DNA of 64,000 bases from Faucicola sp048551375 (GTDB lineage Bacteria > Pseudomonadota > Gammaproteobacteria > Pseudomonadales > Moraxellaceae), in NCBI RefSeq assembly GCF_048551375.1, contig NZ_JBLYZJ010000005.1, positions 119,549 through 183,548 of the forward strand, written 5' to 3'. A program made the position numbers and the translations under genes. The notes under the pieces are model-generated. The model ran no database searches, was not told the DNA's origin, and saw only the letters and a program-made list of their open reading frames with translations. Below, piece after piece: positions 57,034 through 64,000 of this stretch; position 1 is the stretch's first letter, and the number at the start of each line of letters is the position of its first letter.

Positions 57034-58176
57034 ATGATTATTTCTTCTACCAATGATTACCGTGAAGCCGCACGCCGCCGTTTACCGCCGTTTCTATTTC
57101 ATTATATTGATGGCGGTGCGTATGCCGAACACACCCTAAAACGCAATGTCGAAGATTTGTCCGAAATTGCATTACGCCAACGTGTCCTTAACGACATGTC
57201 ATCGCTGGACTTATCCACCGAAATTTTTGGTGAAAAATTAAGCCTACCCATCGCCCTTTCTCCTGTTGGTTTAACAGGCATGTATGCACGCCGTGGCGAA
57301 GTACAGGCAGCCTTAGCCGCCGACAAAAAAGGCATCCCTTTCACCATGTCCACCGTGTCTGTTTGCCCTATCGAAGAAGTCGCCCCCAAACTCAGTCGCC
57401 CAATGTGGTTTCAGCTATACGTGCTAAAAGACCGTGAGTTTATGAAAAACGTGCTACAACGTGCCAAAGATGCTGGTTGTTCGACCCTTGTGTTTACAGT
57501 CGATATGCCAACACCGGGGGCAAGATACCGTGACGCTCACTCAGGCATGAGTGGCCCAAACGCTGCCTTTCGCCGTTACCTACAATCTTGCACCCACCCA
57601 CATTGGGCGATGAACGTTGGGCTATTAGGTCGCCCCCATGACCTTGGTAACATCTCAAAATACCTTGGCAAAGCCATTGGTTTGGAAGACTATATCGGCT
57701 ATCTTGGTGCAAATTTTGACCCTTCCATCTCTTGGAAAGACCTAGAATGGATTCGTGATTTTTGGGAAGGCCCGATGGTCATCAAAGGGATTCTTGACCC
57801 TGAAGATGCCAAAGATGCGGTACGATTTGGGGCGGATGGTATTGTGGTGTCCAATCATGGCGGTCGTCAATTGGATGGGGTGCTATCAACCGCCAAAGCC
57901 CTTCCCTATATCGCCGATGCGGTCAAAGGGGATATCAAAATTTTGGTCGACTCAGGGATTCGTAGCGGTCTTGATGTCGTGCGTATGATTGCGATGGGAG
58001 CAGATTTATGTATGCTGGGTCGTGCGTTTGTGTATGCACTGGCGGCCGATGGTGAAGCAGGCGTGGCGAATTTATTGGATTTGATGGAAAAGGAAATGCG
58101 TGTTGCCATGACCTTGACCAGTGTCAATCGTATTGACCAAATTAATCGTGATTGCCTTGTTGACTATCAAGTTTAA
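57034..58176 (+). CDS. lldD: FMN-dependent L-lactate dehydrogenase (quinone)
   Basis: 380 residues, a (beta/alpha)8 flavoprotein. STNDYREAARRRLPPFLFHYIDGGA, LALSPVGLTGMYARRGEVQAA-type FMN site, LVFTVDMPTPGARYRD, and the signature VSNHGGRQLDG (about 274-284, catalytic His) and DSGIRSGLDVVRMIAMGA are present. It oxidises L-lactate to pyruvate and passes electrons to quinone. 26 bases after lldR. Confidence 0.97.
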   Translation: MIISSTNDYREAARRRLPPFLFHYIDGGAYAEHTLKRNVEDLSEIALRQRVLNDMSSLDLSTEIFGEKLSLPIALSPVGLTGMYARRGEVQAALAADKKGIPFTMSTVSVCPIEEVAPKLSRPMWFQLYVLKDREFMKNVLQRAKDAGCSTLVFTVDMPTPGARYRDAHSGMSGPNAAFRRYLQSCTHPHWAMNVGLLGRPHDLGNISKYLGKAIGLEDYIGYLGANFDPSISWKDLEWIRDFWEGPMVIKGILDPEDAKDAVRFGADGIVVSNHGGRQLDGVLSTAKALPYIADAVKGDIKILVDSGIRSGLDVVRMIAMGADLCMLGRAFVYALAADGEAGVANLLDLMEKEMRVAMTLTSVNRIDQINRDCLVDYQV

Positions 58177-58595
58177 TAAGTACCTAAACAAAATTATCTT
58201 ATAACATTCAATATCGTAGGGTGGGTTAGCGAAGCGTAACCCACGGAAAATTAGATTATAATTTAAATTTGTTCAGCTACTTAACGTTAAAAATCGAAAA
58301 ATTGTCTTTTAAGACTTACGCAAAAATGCTATTTGTAGGTTGGGTGGAAGAATGACACCCAACATAGACCATTCAGATTGTTGGGTATCGCAAGCTCTAC
58401 CCAACCTACGATTTGGTTAAATGCGTAAGTCCTATCTTTAATATTCAAATGAGAATGTAACATTGTTCTGTTGCGTAATCGGTTAGAGTATGTGCTTACC
58501 ATACCTTTTAACGGTAAAAAAATCAGTGGTTAGATGATAAAATTGTGTTAGTATAAAATTTATAAAAATAAGTTTAATATTTGAGTGGTATTACC
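58177..58595. other. Intergenic region with two repeat elements
   Basis: 419 bases. It holds a GTGGGTTAGCG palindrome (58214-58245), a composite repeat (58314-58432), and an AT-rich promoter region with TATAAA near 58552 for the next gene. No coding sequence seen. Confidence 0.65.
58314..58432. repeat. Composite element: GTAGGTTGGGT palindrome inside MITE ends
   Basis: The core 58334-58410 is a full GTAGGTTGGGT-family palindrome. It is framed by AGACTTACGCAAAA on the left and TGCGTAAGTCCTA on the right, the terminal motifs of the 135-bp MITE-like family, whose usual inner hairpins are missing. Confidence 0.75.
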
Positions 58596-59231
58596 ATGTC
58601 AAAACTCAATGATAAAATCTATGCAAAGCTTGTCGAGGTTGGCAAAAACAATAAAGCGACTGGTAGGCGATGGCATAGGTTTAGTAAATTTGAAATGGTA
58701 ATTTTCACCGTTTTAATTACAGCATTATTTACCAAAGAAATTTATACAAACTATACTGGCTATCAAAAAGTATTTGGTAACTTTGATAAATCCACTAAAG
58801 TAATTGAAATGAACGATGAAAAACGTATTGAGTTTTATCCTAAACCATTAGTATTTGGCAATGAAAGATACTTTGCAAAATATGGTGTGAGCAATGATTC
58901 GATACGCTTGCGTTTTGATGGGGTTGCAGGGTTTTTGACAGGCAATGTTGATATTCCTGCCAAAGCGATTGTCGGTTGCTCGCAACAGTCTTATGGCAAA
59001 AATGGGCGAACAACCGTTTTGATTTTAAACAATCAACAATACGGCTTTTCCATTGCTGATTCTACTTATCTCAAAGATTGGTGTTTTGCAAATCATTTAC
59101 CTGTTTTTAACAGTCAAGAAATTACTGATTGGCGACAAAACAACAAGCCGTTACCCAACCCCAAAACGATTGAAAACCGACTTGCCAACAAAGCCAATTA
59201 CGAAAATACCCTCAATCAATTTTGCCGTTAA
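58596..59231 (+). CDS. Membrane-anchored protein of unknown function, 211 aa
   Basis: ATG at 58596 (MSKLNDKIYAKLVEVGKNN) with GAGTGG upstream; an in-frame TTG lies 15 bases earlier. A charged N-terminus is followed by one membrane helix (FEMVIFTVLITALFTKEIY, about residues 33-51) and a soluble domain of about 155 residues with a possible beta-rich fold (ERYFAKYGVSNDSIRLRFDG) and two conserved-looking cysteines (VGCSQQ, DWCFA) plus FC near the end. No family recognised. AT-rich relative to lldD and thiC. Confidence 0.6.
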   Translation: MSKLNDKIYAKLVEVGKNNKATGRRWHRFSKFEMVIFTVLITALFTKEIYTNYTGYQKVFGNFDKSTKVIEMNDEKRIEFYPKPLVFGNERYFAKYGVSNDSIRLRFDGVAGFLTGNVDIPAKAIVGCSQQSYGKNGRTTVLILNNQQYGFSIADSTYLKDWCFANHLPVFNSQEITDWRQNNKPLPNPKTIENRLANKANYENTLNQFCR

Positions 59232-59300
59232 ATAAATTTGCCCCATATCTCAAAATATCCTATGTAAATACTCAGGTTTTTGTTAAGATAACCCAATAAA

Positions 59301-59387
59301 GACTCGGGGTGCTAACACGTTATTTTTAAAATTTAGCTGAGAAATACCCGTCGAACCTGATATGACTAACATCATCGTAGGGAAGTC
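59301..59387 (+). promoter_or_regulatory. TPP riboswitch (THI element) upstream of thiC
   Basis: GACTCGGGGTGC at the 5' side, GCTGAGAAATACCCG in the middle, GAACCTGAT and GTAGGGAAGTC at the 3' side are the conserved THI-box blocks; GACT and AGTC close P1. Thiamine pyrophosphate binding should repress thiC, whose ATG is 82 bases further on. Confidence 0.95.
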
Positions 59388-59469
59388 GTCCGCTTGCTAA
59401 GTTCTTGTATTCACGACAAAAACTGCCTGCCACGCCCGAGTCCATCCATTAAACCGAAAAGGACTCACC

Positions 59470-61503
59470 ATGACCCAACCCACCAACTCCGACATTCCTA
59501 ACCCAAAACCGCAAACTCCTGCCGACCGTGACCCCACAGACGCACGCTACGAGCAAGAGGCTCAAGACCTCACTCGCATTTTACCTGCCTCAAAAAAAGT
59601 CTATATTCAAGGCTCACGCCCAGACATCCAAGTTCCCATGCGTGAAATCACCTTGACCGACACGCCAGTGGGGGGCTTCGGTAAAGCGGAAGGTGAACAC
59701 AACCCCCCATTTTATGTGTATGACACTTCTGGCGTTTATACCGACCCCAATGTCAATATTGACCTTACCAAAGGCTTGCCAAAACTGCGTGAAAACTGGA
59801 TTGCCGAGCGTGGCGATACCGAAAAACTTGCCAAACTCTCCAGCCAATACGGCATTGAACGTGCCAATGACATCGCCACCGCCAATTTACGTTTTGGGCA
59901 TATCGACAAGCCAAGACGAGCGTTAAGTGGCAAGAACGTCACCCAAATGCACTACGCCAAACAAGGCATTATCACCCCAGAAATGGAATATATCGCCATT
60001 CGTGAAACCCAACGCCAACACGAACTCACCGATATGCGTCAGCACGAGGGCATGAATTTTGGGGCAAATACGCCCAAGCTGATTACCCCAGAATTTGTGC
60101 GAGCGGAAGTCGCCAGTGGGCGAGCGATTATTCCCAATAACATCAATCACCCAGAATCCGAGCCGATGATTATTGGGCGTAATTTCTTGGTGAAAATCAA
60201 TGCCAATATCGGTAACTCTGCCCTTGGCTCAAGCATTGACGAAGAAGTCGCCAAGATGACATGGGCAACACGTTGGGGGGCGGATACCATCATGGACTTG
60301 TCCACAGGCAAGCATATCCATGAAACCCGTGAATGGATTATCCGCAATTCGCCTGTGCCGATTGGTACTGTGCCAATTTATCAAGCGTTAGAAAAAGTCG
60401 GTGGCGTGGCGGAAGATTTGACTTGGGAGCTGTTTGCCGATACCTTGATTGAGCAAGCCGAGCAAGGCGTGGACTACTTTACCATTCACGCTGGCGTGCT
60501 ACTGCGTTATGTCCCTGTGACCGCCAACCGCTTGACAGGCATTGTGTCACGAGGCGGTTCGATTATGGCTCAATGGTGTTTGGCTCACCATAAAGAAAAC
60601 TTCCTTTACACCCATTTTGAGGACATTTGCGACATTATGAAAGCCTATGATGTGGCGTTTAGCCTTGGTGACGGCTTGCGTCCAGGTTGTATTCAAGATG
60701 CTAACGATGACGCTCAATTTGGCGAGCTCAAAACCTTGGGCGAGCTGACCCAAGTTGCTTGGAAACATGACGTACAGGTGATGATTGAAGGGCCGGGGCA
60801 TGTCGCCATGAACCGCATCAAAGAAAATATGGACTTACAGCTCGATGTCTGTAAAGAAGCACCTTTTTACACCCTCGGGCCTTTGACCACAGATATCGCC
60901 CCCGGATATGACCACATTACCAGTGCCATTGGGGCGGCGATGATTGGTTGGTACGGTACAGCAATGCTGTGCTACGTAACACCAAAAGAACATCTAGGCT
61001 TACCAAATAAAAAAGACGTCAAAGACGGTATCATCACCTACAAAATCGCTGCCCACGCCGCCGACCTTGCCAAAGGGCATCCATCGGCACAAGCAAGGGA
61101 CAATGCCTTATCCAAGGCTCGCTTTGAATTCCGTTGGGAAGACCAATTTAACTTGGCACTCGACCCAGATACGGCACGAGAGTTCCACGATGAAACCTTG
61201 CCAAAAGATGCTCACAAATCCGCTCACTTCTGCTCAATGTGTGGCCCAAAATTCTGCTCCATGAAAATCACCCAAAACGTGCGTGAATACGCTCAAGGCT
61301 TAGGATATGCCAAAGATGAAAACGCTTTGGAAGTCACACCCAATACAGGCGATTTGGCAGACGATAGCCATTTGATTAAACAAGTGGATACCGAGCTAGT
61401 TGGCAAAGTGGGCGAAGCGGATTTTGATACCGTGCGTGACGGTATGGAACAAATGAAGCAAAAATTCCATGATACAGGCAAAGAACTGTATAAAACCGTT
61501 TAA
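59470..61503 (+). CDS. thiC: Phosphomethylpyrimidine synthase
   Basis: 677 residues, a long ThiC. It carries the N-terminal ThiC-associated domain (ILPASKKVYIQGSRPDIQVPMREI), the barrel with MTWATRWGADTIMDLSTGKHIHETREWIIRNSPVPIGTVPIYQAL, EGPGHVAMN, and the C-terminal CSMCGPKFC [4Fe-4S] motif near 588-596. It converts aminoimidazole ribotide to HMP phosphate. Regulated by the upstream TPP riboswitch. The first 25 residues (Pro/Asp-rich) are variable. Confidence 0.97.
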   Translation: MTQPTNSDIPNPKPQTPADRDPTDARYEQEAQDLTRILPASKKVYIQGSRPDIQVPMREITLTDTPVGGFGKAEGEHNPPFYVYDTSGVYTDPNVNIDLTKGLPKLRENWIAERGDTEKLAKLSSQYGIERANDIATANLRFGHIDKPRRALSGKNVTQMHYAKQGIITPEMEYIAIRETQRQHELTDMRQHEGMNFGANTPKLITPEFVRAEVASGRAIIPNNINHPESEPMIIGRNFLVKINANIGNSALGSSIDEEVAKMTWATRWGADTIMDLSTGKHIHETREWIIRNSPVPIGTVPIYQALEKVGGVAEDLTWELFADTLIEQAEQGVDYFTIHAGVLLRYVPVTANRLTGIVSRGGSIMAQWCLAHHKENFLYTHFEDICDIMKAYDVAFSLGDGLRPGCIQDANDDAQFGELKTLGELTQVAWKHDVQVMIEGPGHVAMNRIKENMDLQLDVCKEAPFYTLGPLTTDIAPGYDHITSAIGAAMIGWYGTAMLCYVTPKEHLGLPNKKDVKDGIITYKIAAHAADLAKGHPSAQARDNALSKARFEFRWEDQFNLALDPDTAREFHDETLPKDAHKSAHFCSMCGPKFCSMKITQNVREYAQGLGYAKDENALEVTPNTGDLADDSHLIKQVDTELVGKVGEADFDTVRDGMEQMKQKFHDTGKELYKTV

Positions 61504-61555
61504 TTTTGATAAAAGGGCGTATTGATTACGCCCTATTTGAAAGGTTATTGAAAAT

Positions 61556-61582
61556 AAAAGGGTGTAGCCATTACGCCCTTTT
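61556..61582. terminator. Bidirectional hairpin between thiC and the DUF486 gene
   Basis: AAAAGGGTGTA and TACGCCCTTTTT pair around GCCAT. It can act in both directions for the convergent genes. A second GGGCGTA/TACGCCC hairpin is at 61514-61534. Confidence 0.7.
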
Positions 61583-61583
61583 T

Positions 61584-61934
61584 CTAATTCCCTCGAAACA
61601 CAAAATACACCGCCCCCATTAAACACAGCCCTGCCCAAAGATAATCCAATTTAATCGGCTCTTTTAGGTATAGCACCGCAAACGGCACAAACACACACAG
61701 GGTAATCACCTCTTGCATAATTTTTAGCTGACCCACATTCAGCACCGTATGCCCAATGCGGTTTGCAGGCACTTGAAGCAAATACTCAAACAACGCAATG
61801 CCCCAACTTACCAAGGCGGCAATTATCCAAGATTGATTGCTAAAATTTTTGAGATGACCATACCACGCAAAAGTCATAAAAATATTGCTACAAATCAGTA
61901 GCCCGACCGTGATAAAAATTGGATTGATATTCAT
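61584..61934 (-). CDS. DUF486 (DMT-like) membrane protein
   Basis: 116 residues with four hydrophobic segments. FITVGLLICSNIFMTFAWYGHLKNF, WGIALFEYLLQVPANRIGH and LKIMQEVITLCVFVPFAVLYLKEPI are DUF486 signatures. Small members of the drug/metabolite transporter superfamily; substrate unknown. It starts 3 bases after the uvrC stop and is probably cotranscribed. Confidence 0.88.
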   Translation of the reverse strand: MNINPIFITVGLLICSNIFMTFAWYGHLKNFSNQSWIIAALVSWGIALFEYLLQVPANRIGHTVLNVGQLKIMQEVITLCVFVPFAVLYLKEPIKLDYLWAGLCLMGAVYFVFRGN

Positions 61935-61937
61935 AAA

Positions 61938-63836
61938 TCACCCATGCAACACTTTATAAATGGTATTTGCCATCACCTTACCAATGCCATTGACCTGTTC
62001 AATCTCATCTTGAGAAGCCCCTAGCAGTTGTTGCAAACCCCCAAAATGATTGAGCAAATCACGACGACGCTTTTCCCCCAACCCATGAATTGCCTCAAGT
62101 ACCGAACCGCCTCGGCGTTTGTCCCGTTTTTTGCGATGGGCAGTAATCGCAAAACGGTGAGCCTCATCACGAATGTGCATAATTAAATGCAATGCCTTGC
62201 TATCGGATGGCAAATCTAGCGGTTCATGGTTGATAAAATGCAACACTTCAAGCCCTGCCTTACGCCCCTCACCTTTTGCCACCCCAACAAGCAAAGTTTG
62301 CTCCAAAATACCAAGTTCGGTCAACACCTCTTTTGCCATATTAAGTTGACCTTTACCGCCATCAATCAGCAATAAATCTGGCAAAGCGTGCTTGCTGTAG
62401 CGTCTGGTCAACACCTGTTTCATCGCCCCATAATCATCACCGCCTGTGATACCGTGAATGGCGTACTGGCGATAATCTCGCTTACGCAATCCGCCACTGT
62501 CCGCCACCACACAACTGGCAATGGTCGCCTCTCCCATGGTATGCGAAATGTCAAAACACTCGATACGGTCAAGGGTTTTACCATGTAACACATTCGCCAA
62601 CACACCGTGCAACGCCCCAAAACGTGATTTTACCTCCAAATAATCACCCAATTTGGTTTGCAACGCATTATTGGCATTCATCTCGGTCAAAGTCAGCCAT
62701 TCGGCACGCTGTTCACGCACGCTGGTTTTAAGTATCACTTTTTTGCCAAAAGTTTCGCTTAAAGCCTCAGTAATAGCTGTTTTATCAGTTAAATCATGGC
62801 TTAAAATAATCTCATCGGGCAAATCATCACTAACTTGAAAATAAAATGACGTGACAAATTCGGATAAATTATCACTCAAACTATTATCACTGTTCACATC
62901 AGGAAAATAACTATTGCCACCCAATACCTGCCCATTTCGTACATTCATCACATGAACGCACGTAATCCCTGCTTGACTGGCAATAGCAATAATGTCAGCT
63001 TCGCCCTTCACCGTATAAACCGCCTGTTTGGCTTGCACCTCTCGAAGCATGGCAAGCTGGTCACGGTACATCACGGCTTGCTCAAAATCAAGGTCACTGG
63101 CGGATTGTTCCATCTTCTGCACCAACGTAGCTTGCAACTCAGTGGCTTCCCCCTTCAAAAACCGAATAGTATTATTCACATCTTCGGCATATTCCTCTGG
63201 CGACACCAACCCCACACAAGGGGCTTTACAGCGTTTGATTTGGTACTCAAGACAAGGGCGTTTACGTTGAGCAAAAAACGGATTAGCACATTGACGCACC
63301 ATAAACATTTTTTGCATGATTAATAAAGTTTGTTTGGCAGAATGTGCTGAAGGAAAAGGTCCAAAAAATTTTCCTTTTTGGTGCTGTCCTTTACCACGCC
63401 CATACGCCAGCCGTGGGTAGGGCTTATCCGCAGAAATAAACACATACAAATAAGATTTATCATCACGCAACAGCACGTTATAGGGTGGGCGGTGTAGCTT
63501 AATCAGATTTTGCTCAAGCAATAACGCTTCAGTTTCTGAACGAGTGATAATAGTATCAATATTATCAATCCGTTGCACCAATGCCCGAGTTTTGGGATGG
63601 TCGATGGTCTTGGCAAAATAGCTATTCACACGACTTTTGAGCGACTTCGCCTTACCCACATAAATAATCTCACCCTTTTTATCCAGCATTTTATACACCC
63701 CTGGTAAATTAGGCAGGCGTTTAAGCAAATGCTCAAGACGAGTTTTACGGTCGCTAGCATTAGGGTTGTTAGATGAATCACTAAGGCTAAAATCTATGGT
63801 AGATAAATCAACGGTAGGAATTTGGTTATTGGGCAT
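61938..63836 (-). CDS. uvrC: Excinuclease ABC subunit C
   Basis: 632 residues. GIY-YIG nuclease domain near residues 42-65 (LPGVYKMLDKKGEIIYVGKAKSLKSRV), UvrB-binding UVR motif around 210-245, the RNase H-like second nuclease domain (RIECFDISHTMGEATIASCVVAD with its Asp), and C-terminal helix-hairpin-helix motifs (GLGEKRRRDLLNHFGG, VNGIGKVMANTIY). It makes both incisions in nucleotide excision repair. The first 30 residues are variable. Confidence 0.97.
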   Translation of the reverse strand: MPNNQIPTVDLSTIDFSLSDSSNNPNASDRKTRLEHLLKRLPNLPGVYKMLDKKGEIIYVGKAKSLKSRVNSYFAKTIDHPKTRALVQRIDNIDTIITRSETEALLLEQNLIKLHRPPYNVLLRDDKSYLYVFISADKPYPRLAYGRGKGQHQKGKFFGPFPSAHSAKQTLLIMQKMFMVRQCANPFFAQRKRPCLEYQIKRCKAPCVGLVSPEEYAEDVNNTIRFLKGEATELQATLVQKMEQSASDLDFEQAVMYRDQLAMLREVQAKQAVYTVKGEADIIAIASQAGITCVHVMNVRNGQVLGGNSYFPDVNSDNSLSDNLSEFVTSFYFQVSDDLPDEIILSHDLTDKTAITEALSETFGKKVILKTSVREQRAEWLTLTEMNANNALQTKLGDYLEVKSRFGALHGVLANVLHGKTLDRIECFDISHTMGEATIASCVVADSGGLRKRDYRQYAIHGITGGDDYGAMKQVLTRRYSKHALPDLLLIDGGKGQLNMAKEVLTELGILEQTLLVGVAKGEGRKAGLEVLHFINHEPLDLPSDSKALHLIMHIRDEAHRFAITAHRKKRDKRRGGSVLEAIHGLGEKRRRDLLNHFGGLQQLLGASQDEIEQVNGIGKVMANTIYKVLHG

Positions 63837-63923
63837 TTTTATTTTACTGGATTGGGATTTTCACTCTATATTAAGCTCATATAAGCCAATTTCAACACCA
63901 ATAATCAATTAATCAGCAAAAGC

Positions 63924-63953
63924 AAAAACCCCCACTCGACTGAGTGGGGGTTT
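63924..63953 (-). terminator. Rho-independent terminator of the rRNA operon
   Basis: On the minus strand AAACCCCCACTC pairs with GAGTGGGGG, followed by TTTTTGC. Just past the 5S 3' end. Confidence 0.9.
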
Positions 63954-63963
63954 ACTTAAGAGG

Positions 63964-64000
63964 GTGTTGACGATGACCTACTCTCACATGGGCGAACCAC
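63964..64000 (-). rRNA. rrf: 5S ribosomal RNA, 3' end only
   Basis: The reverse complement reads GTGGTTCGCCCATGTGAGAG and ends TAGGTCATCGTCAACACCC, the conserved 3' end of gammaproteobacterial 5S rRNA (GTAGGTCATCGTCAA...). The gene enters from beyond the right edge. The exact 3' end is uncertain by a few bases. Confidence 0.9.

Noticed and set aside
61514..61534. GGGCGTA/TACGCCC hairpin as the main thiC terminator
   Set aside because: It lacks a T-run; it looks like a fragment of the GGGGCGTA repeat family, and the next hairpin (61556-61582) is the better terminator.
1..64000. CRISPR array
   Set aside because: The dispersed palindromes are not in tandem with spacers; no cas genes are present.

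Overview
The window looks like a low-GC gammaproteobacterial chromosome of the Moraxellaceae, most likely a Moraxella sensu lato. The basis is the set of protein families, the rpsP-rimM-trmD-rplS order, a full Na+-NQR locus with its own NqrM and ApbE, an lldPRD lactate locus, and a filamentous prophage with a TspB-like protein of the kind known from Neisseria and Moraxella. The species call is inference; no 16S rRNA is present.

Layout. 1-5150: a filamentous (inovirus-type) prophage, mostly on the minus strand and running off the left edge. It has a replication initiator, a likely ssDNA-binding protein, the major coat protein followed by a terminator-like hairpin, several one-helix proteins, a TspB-like adsorption protein, a 745-base intergenic region with two long hairpins, and a divergent control region with four copies of one palindromic operator. 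It abuts a tRNA-Ala/tRNA-Glu operon at 5158-5343. 5400-9500: DedA protein, FMN reductase, a gene broken by a 23-bp tandem duplication, gltX and a DUF1653 gene. 9700-11840: rplS, trmD, rimM, rpsP. 12000-21060: a sodium block transcribed leftwards, nhaD then nqrABCDEF, apbE and nqrM. 21364-28975: hisA, glmU, a type II restriction-modification island, glmS, mutY.

29086-40430: a long leftward block built around molybdenum cofactor synthesis (moeA, moaA, moaB, mobA, moaC, moaD, moaE). Non-pathway genes sit inside it: an ABC-type ATPase plus DUF4435 pair that resembles the PARIS anti-phage system, a DUF3427-like/HNH nuclease, a phosphoribosyltransferase-like protein, a MOSC protein, and hemD at the end. 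A His/Cys-rich parvulin and hemN lie just upstream. 42514-47786: an HNH protein paired with a UDG-like protein, a LURP-one protein, comM, gph, phoU. 48119-58176: pstS behind a Pho-box-like array, dcu transporter and aspA, a TolC-family protein, and lldP-lldR-lldD with two LldR/PdhR-type operator palindromes. 58596-64000: a membrane-anchored unknown, a TPP riboswitch with thiC, a DUF486 protein, uvrC, and the 3' end of a 5S rRNA gene.

At least five families of short palindromic repeats are scattered between genes. One (about 135 bp, ends GGACTTACGC / GCGTAAGTCC, mostly flanked by TA) looks like a MITE. Another sits inside mobA and encodes its N-terminus. The items most worth following up are the ATPase-DUF4435 pair, the restriction-modification island with its regulator and operators, and the prophage/tRNA junction.
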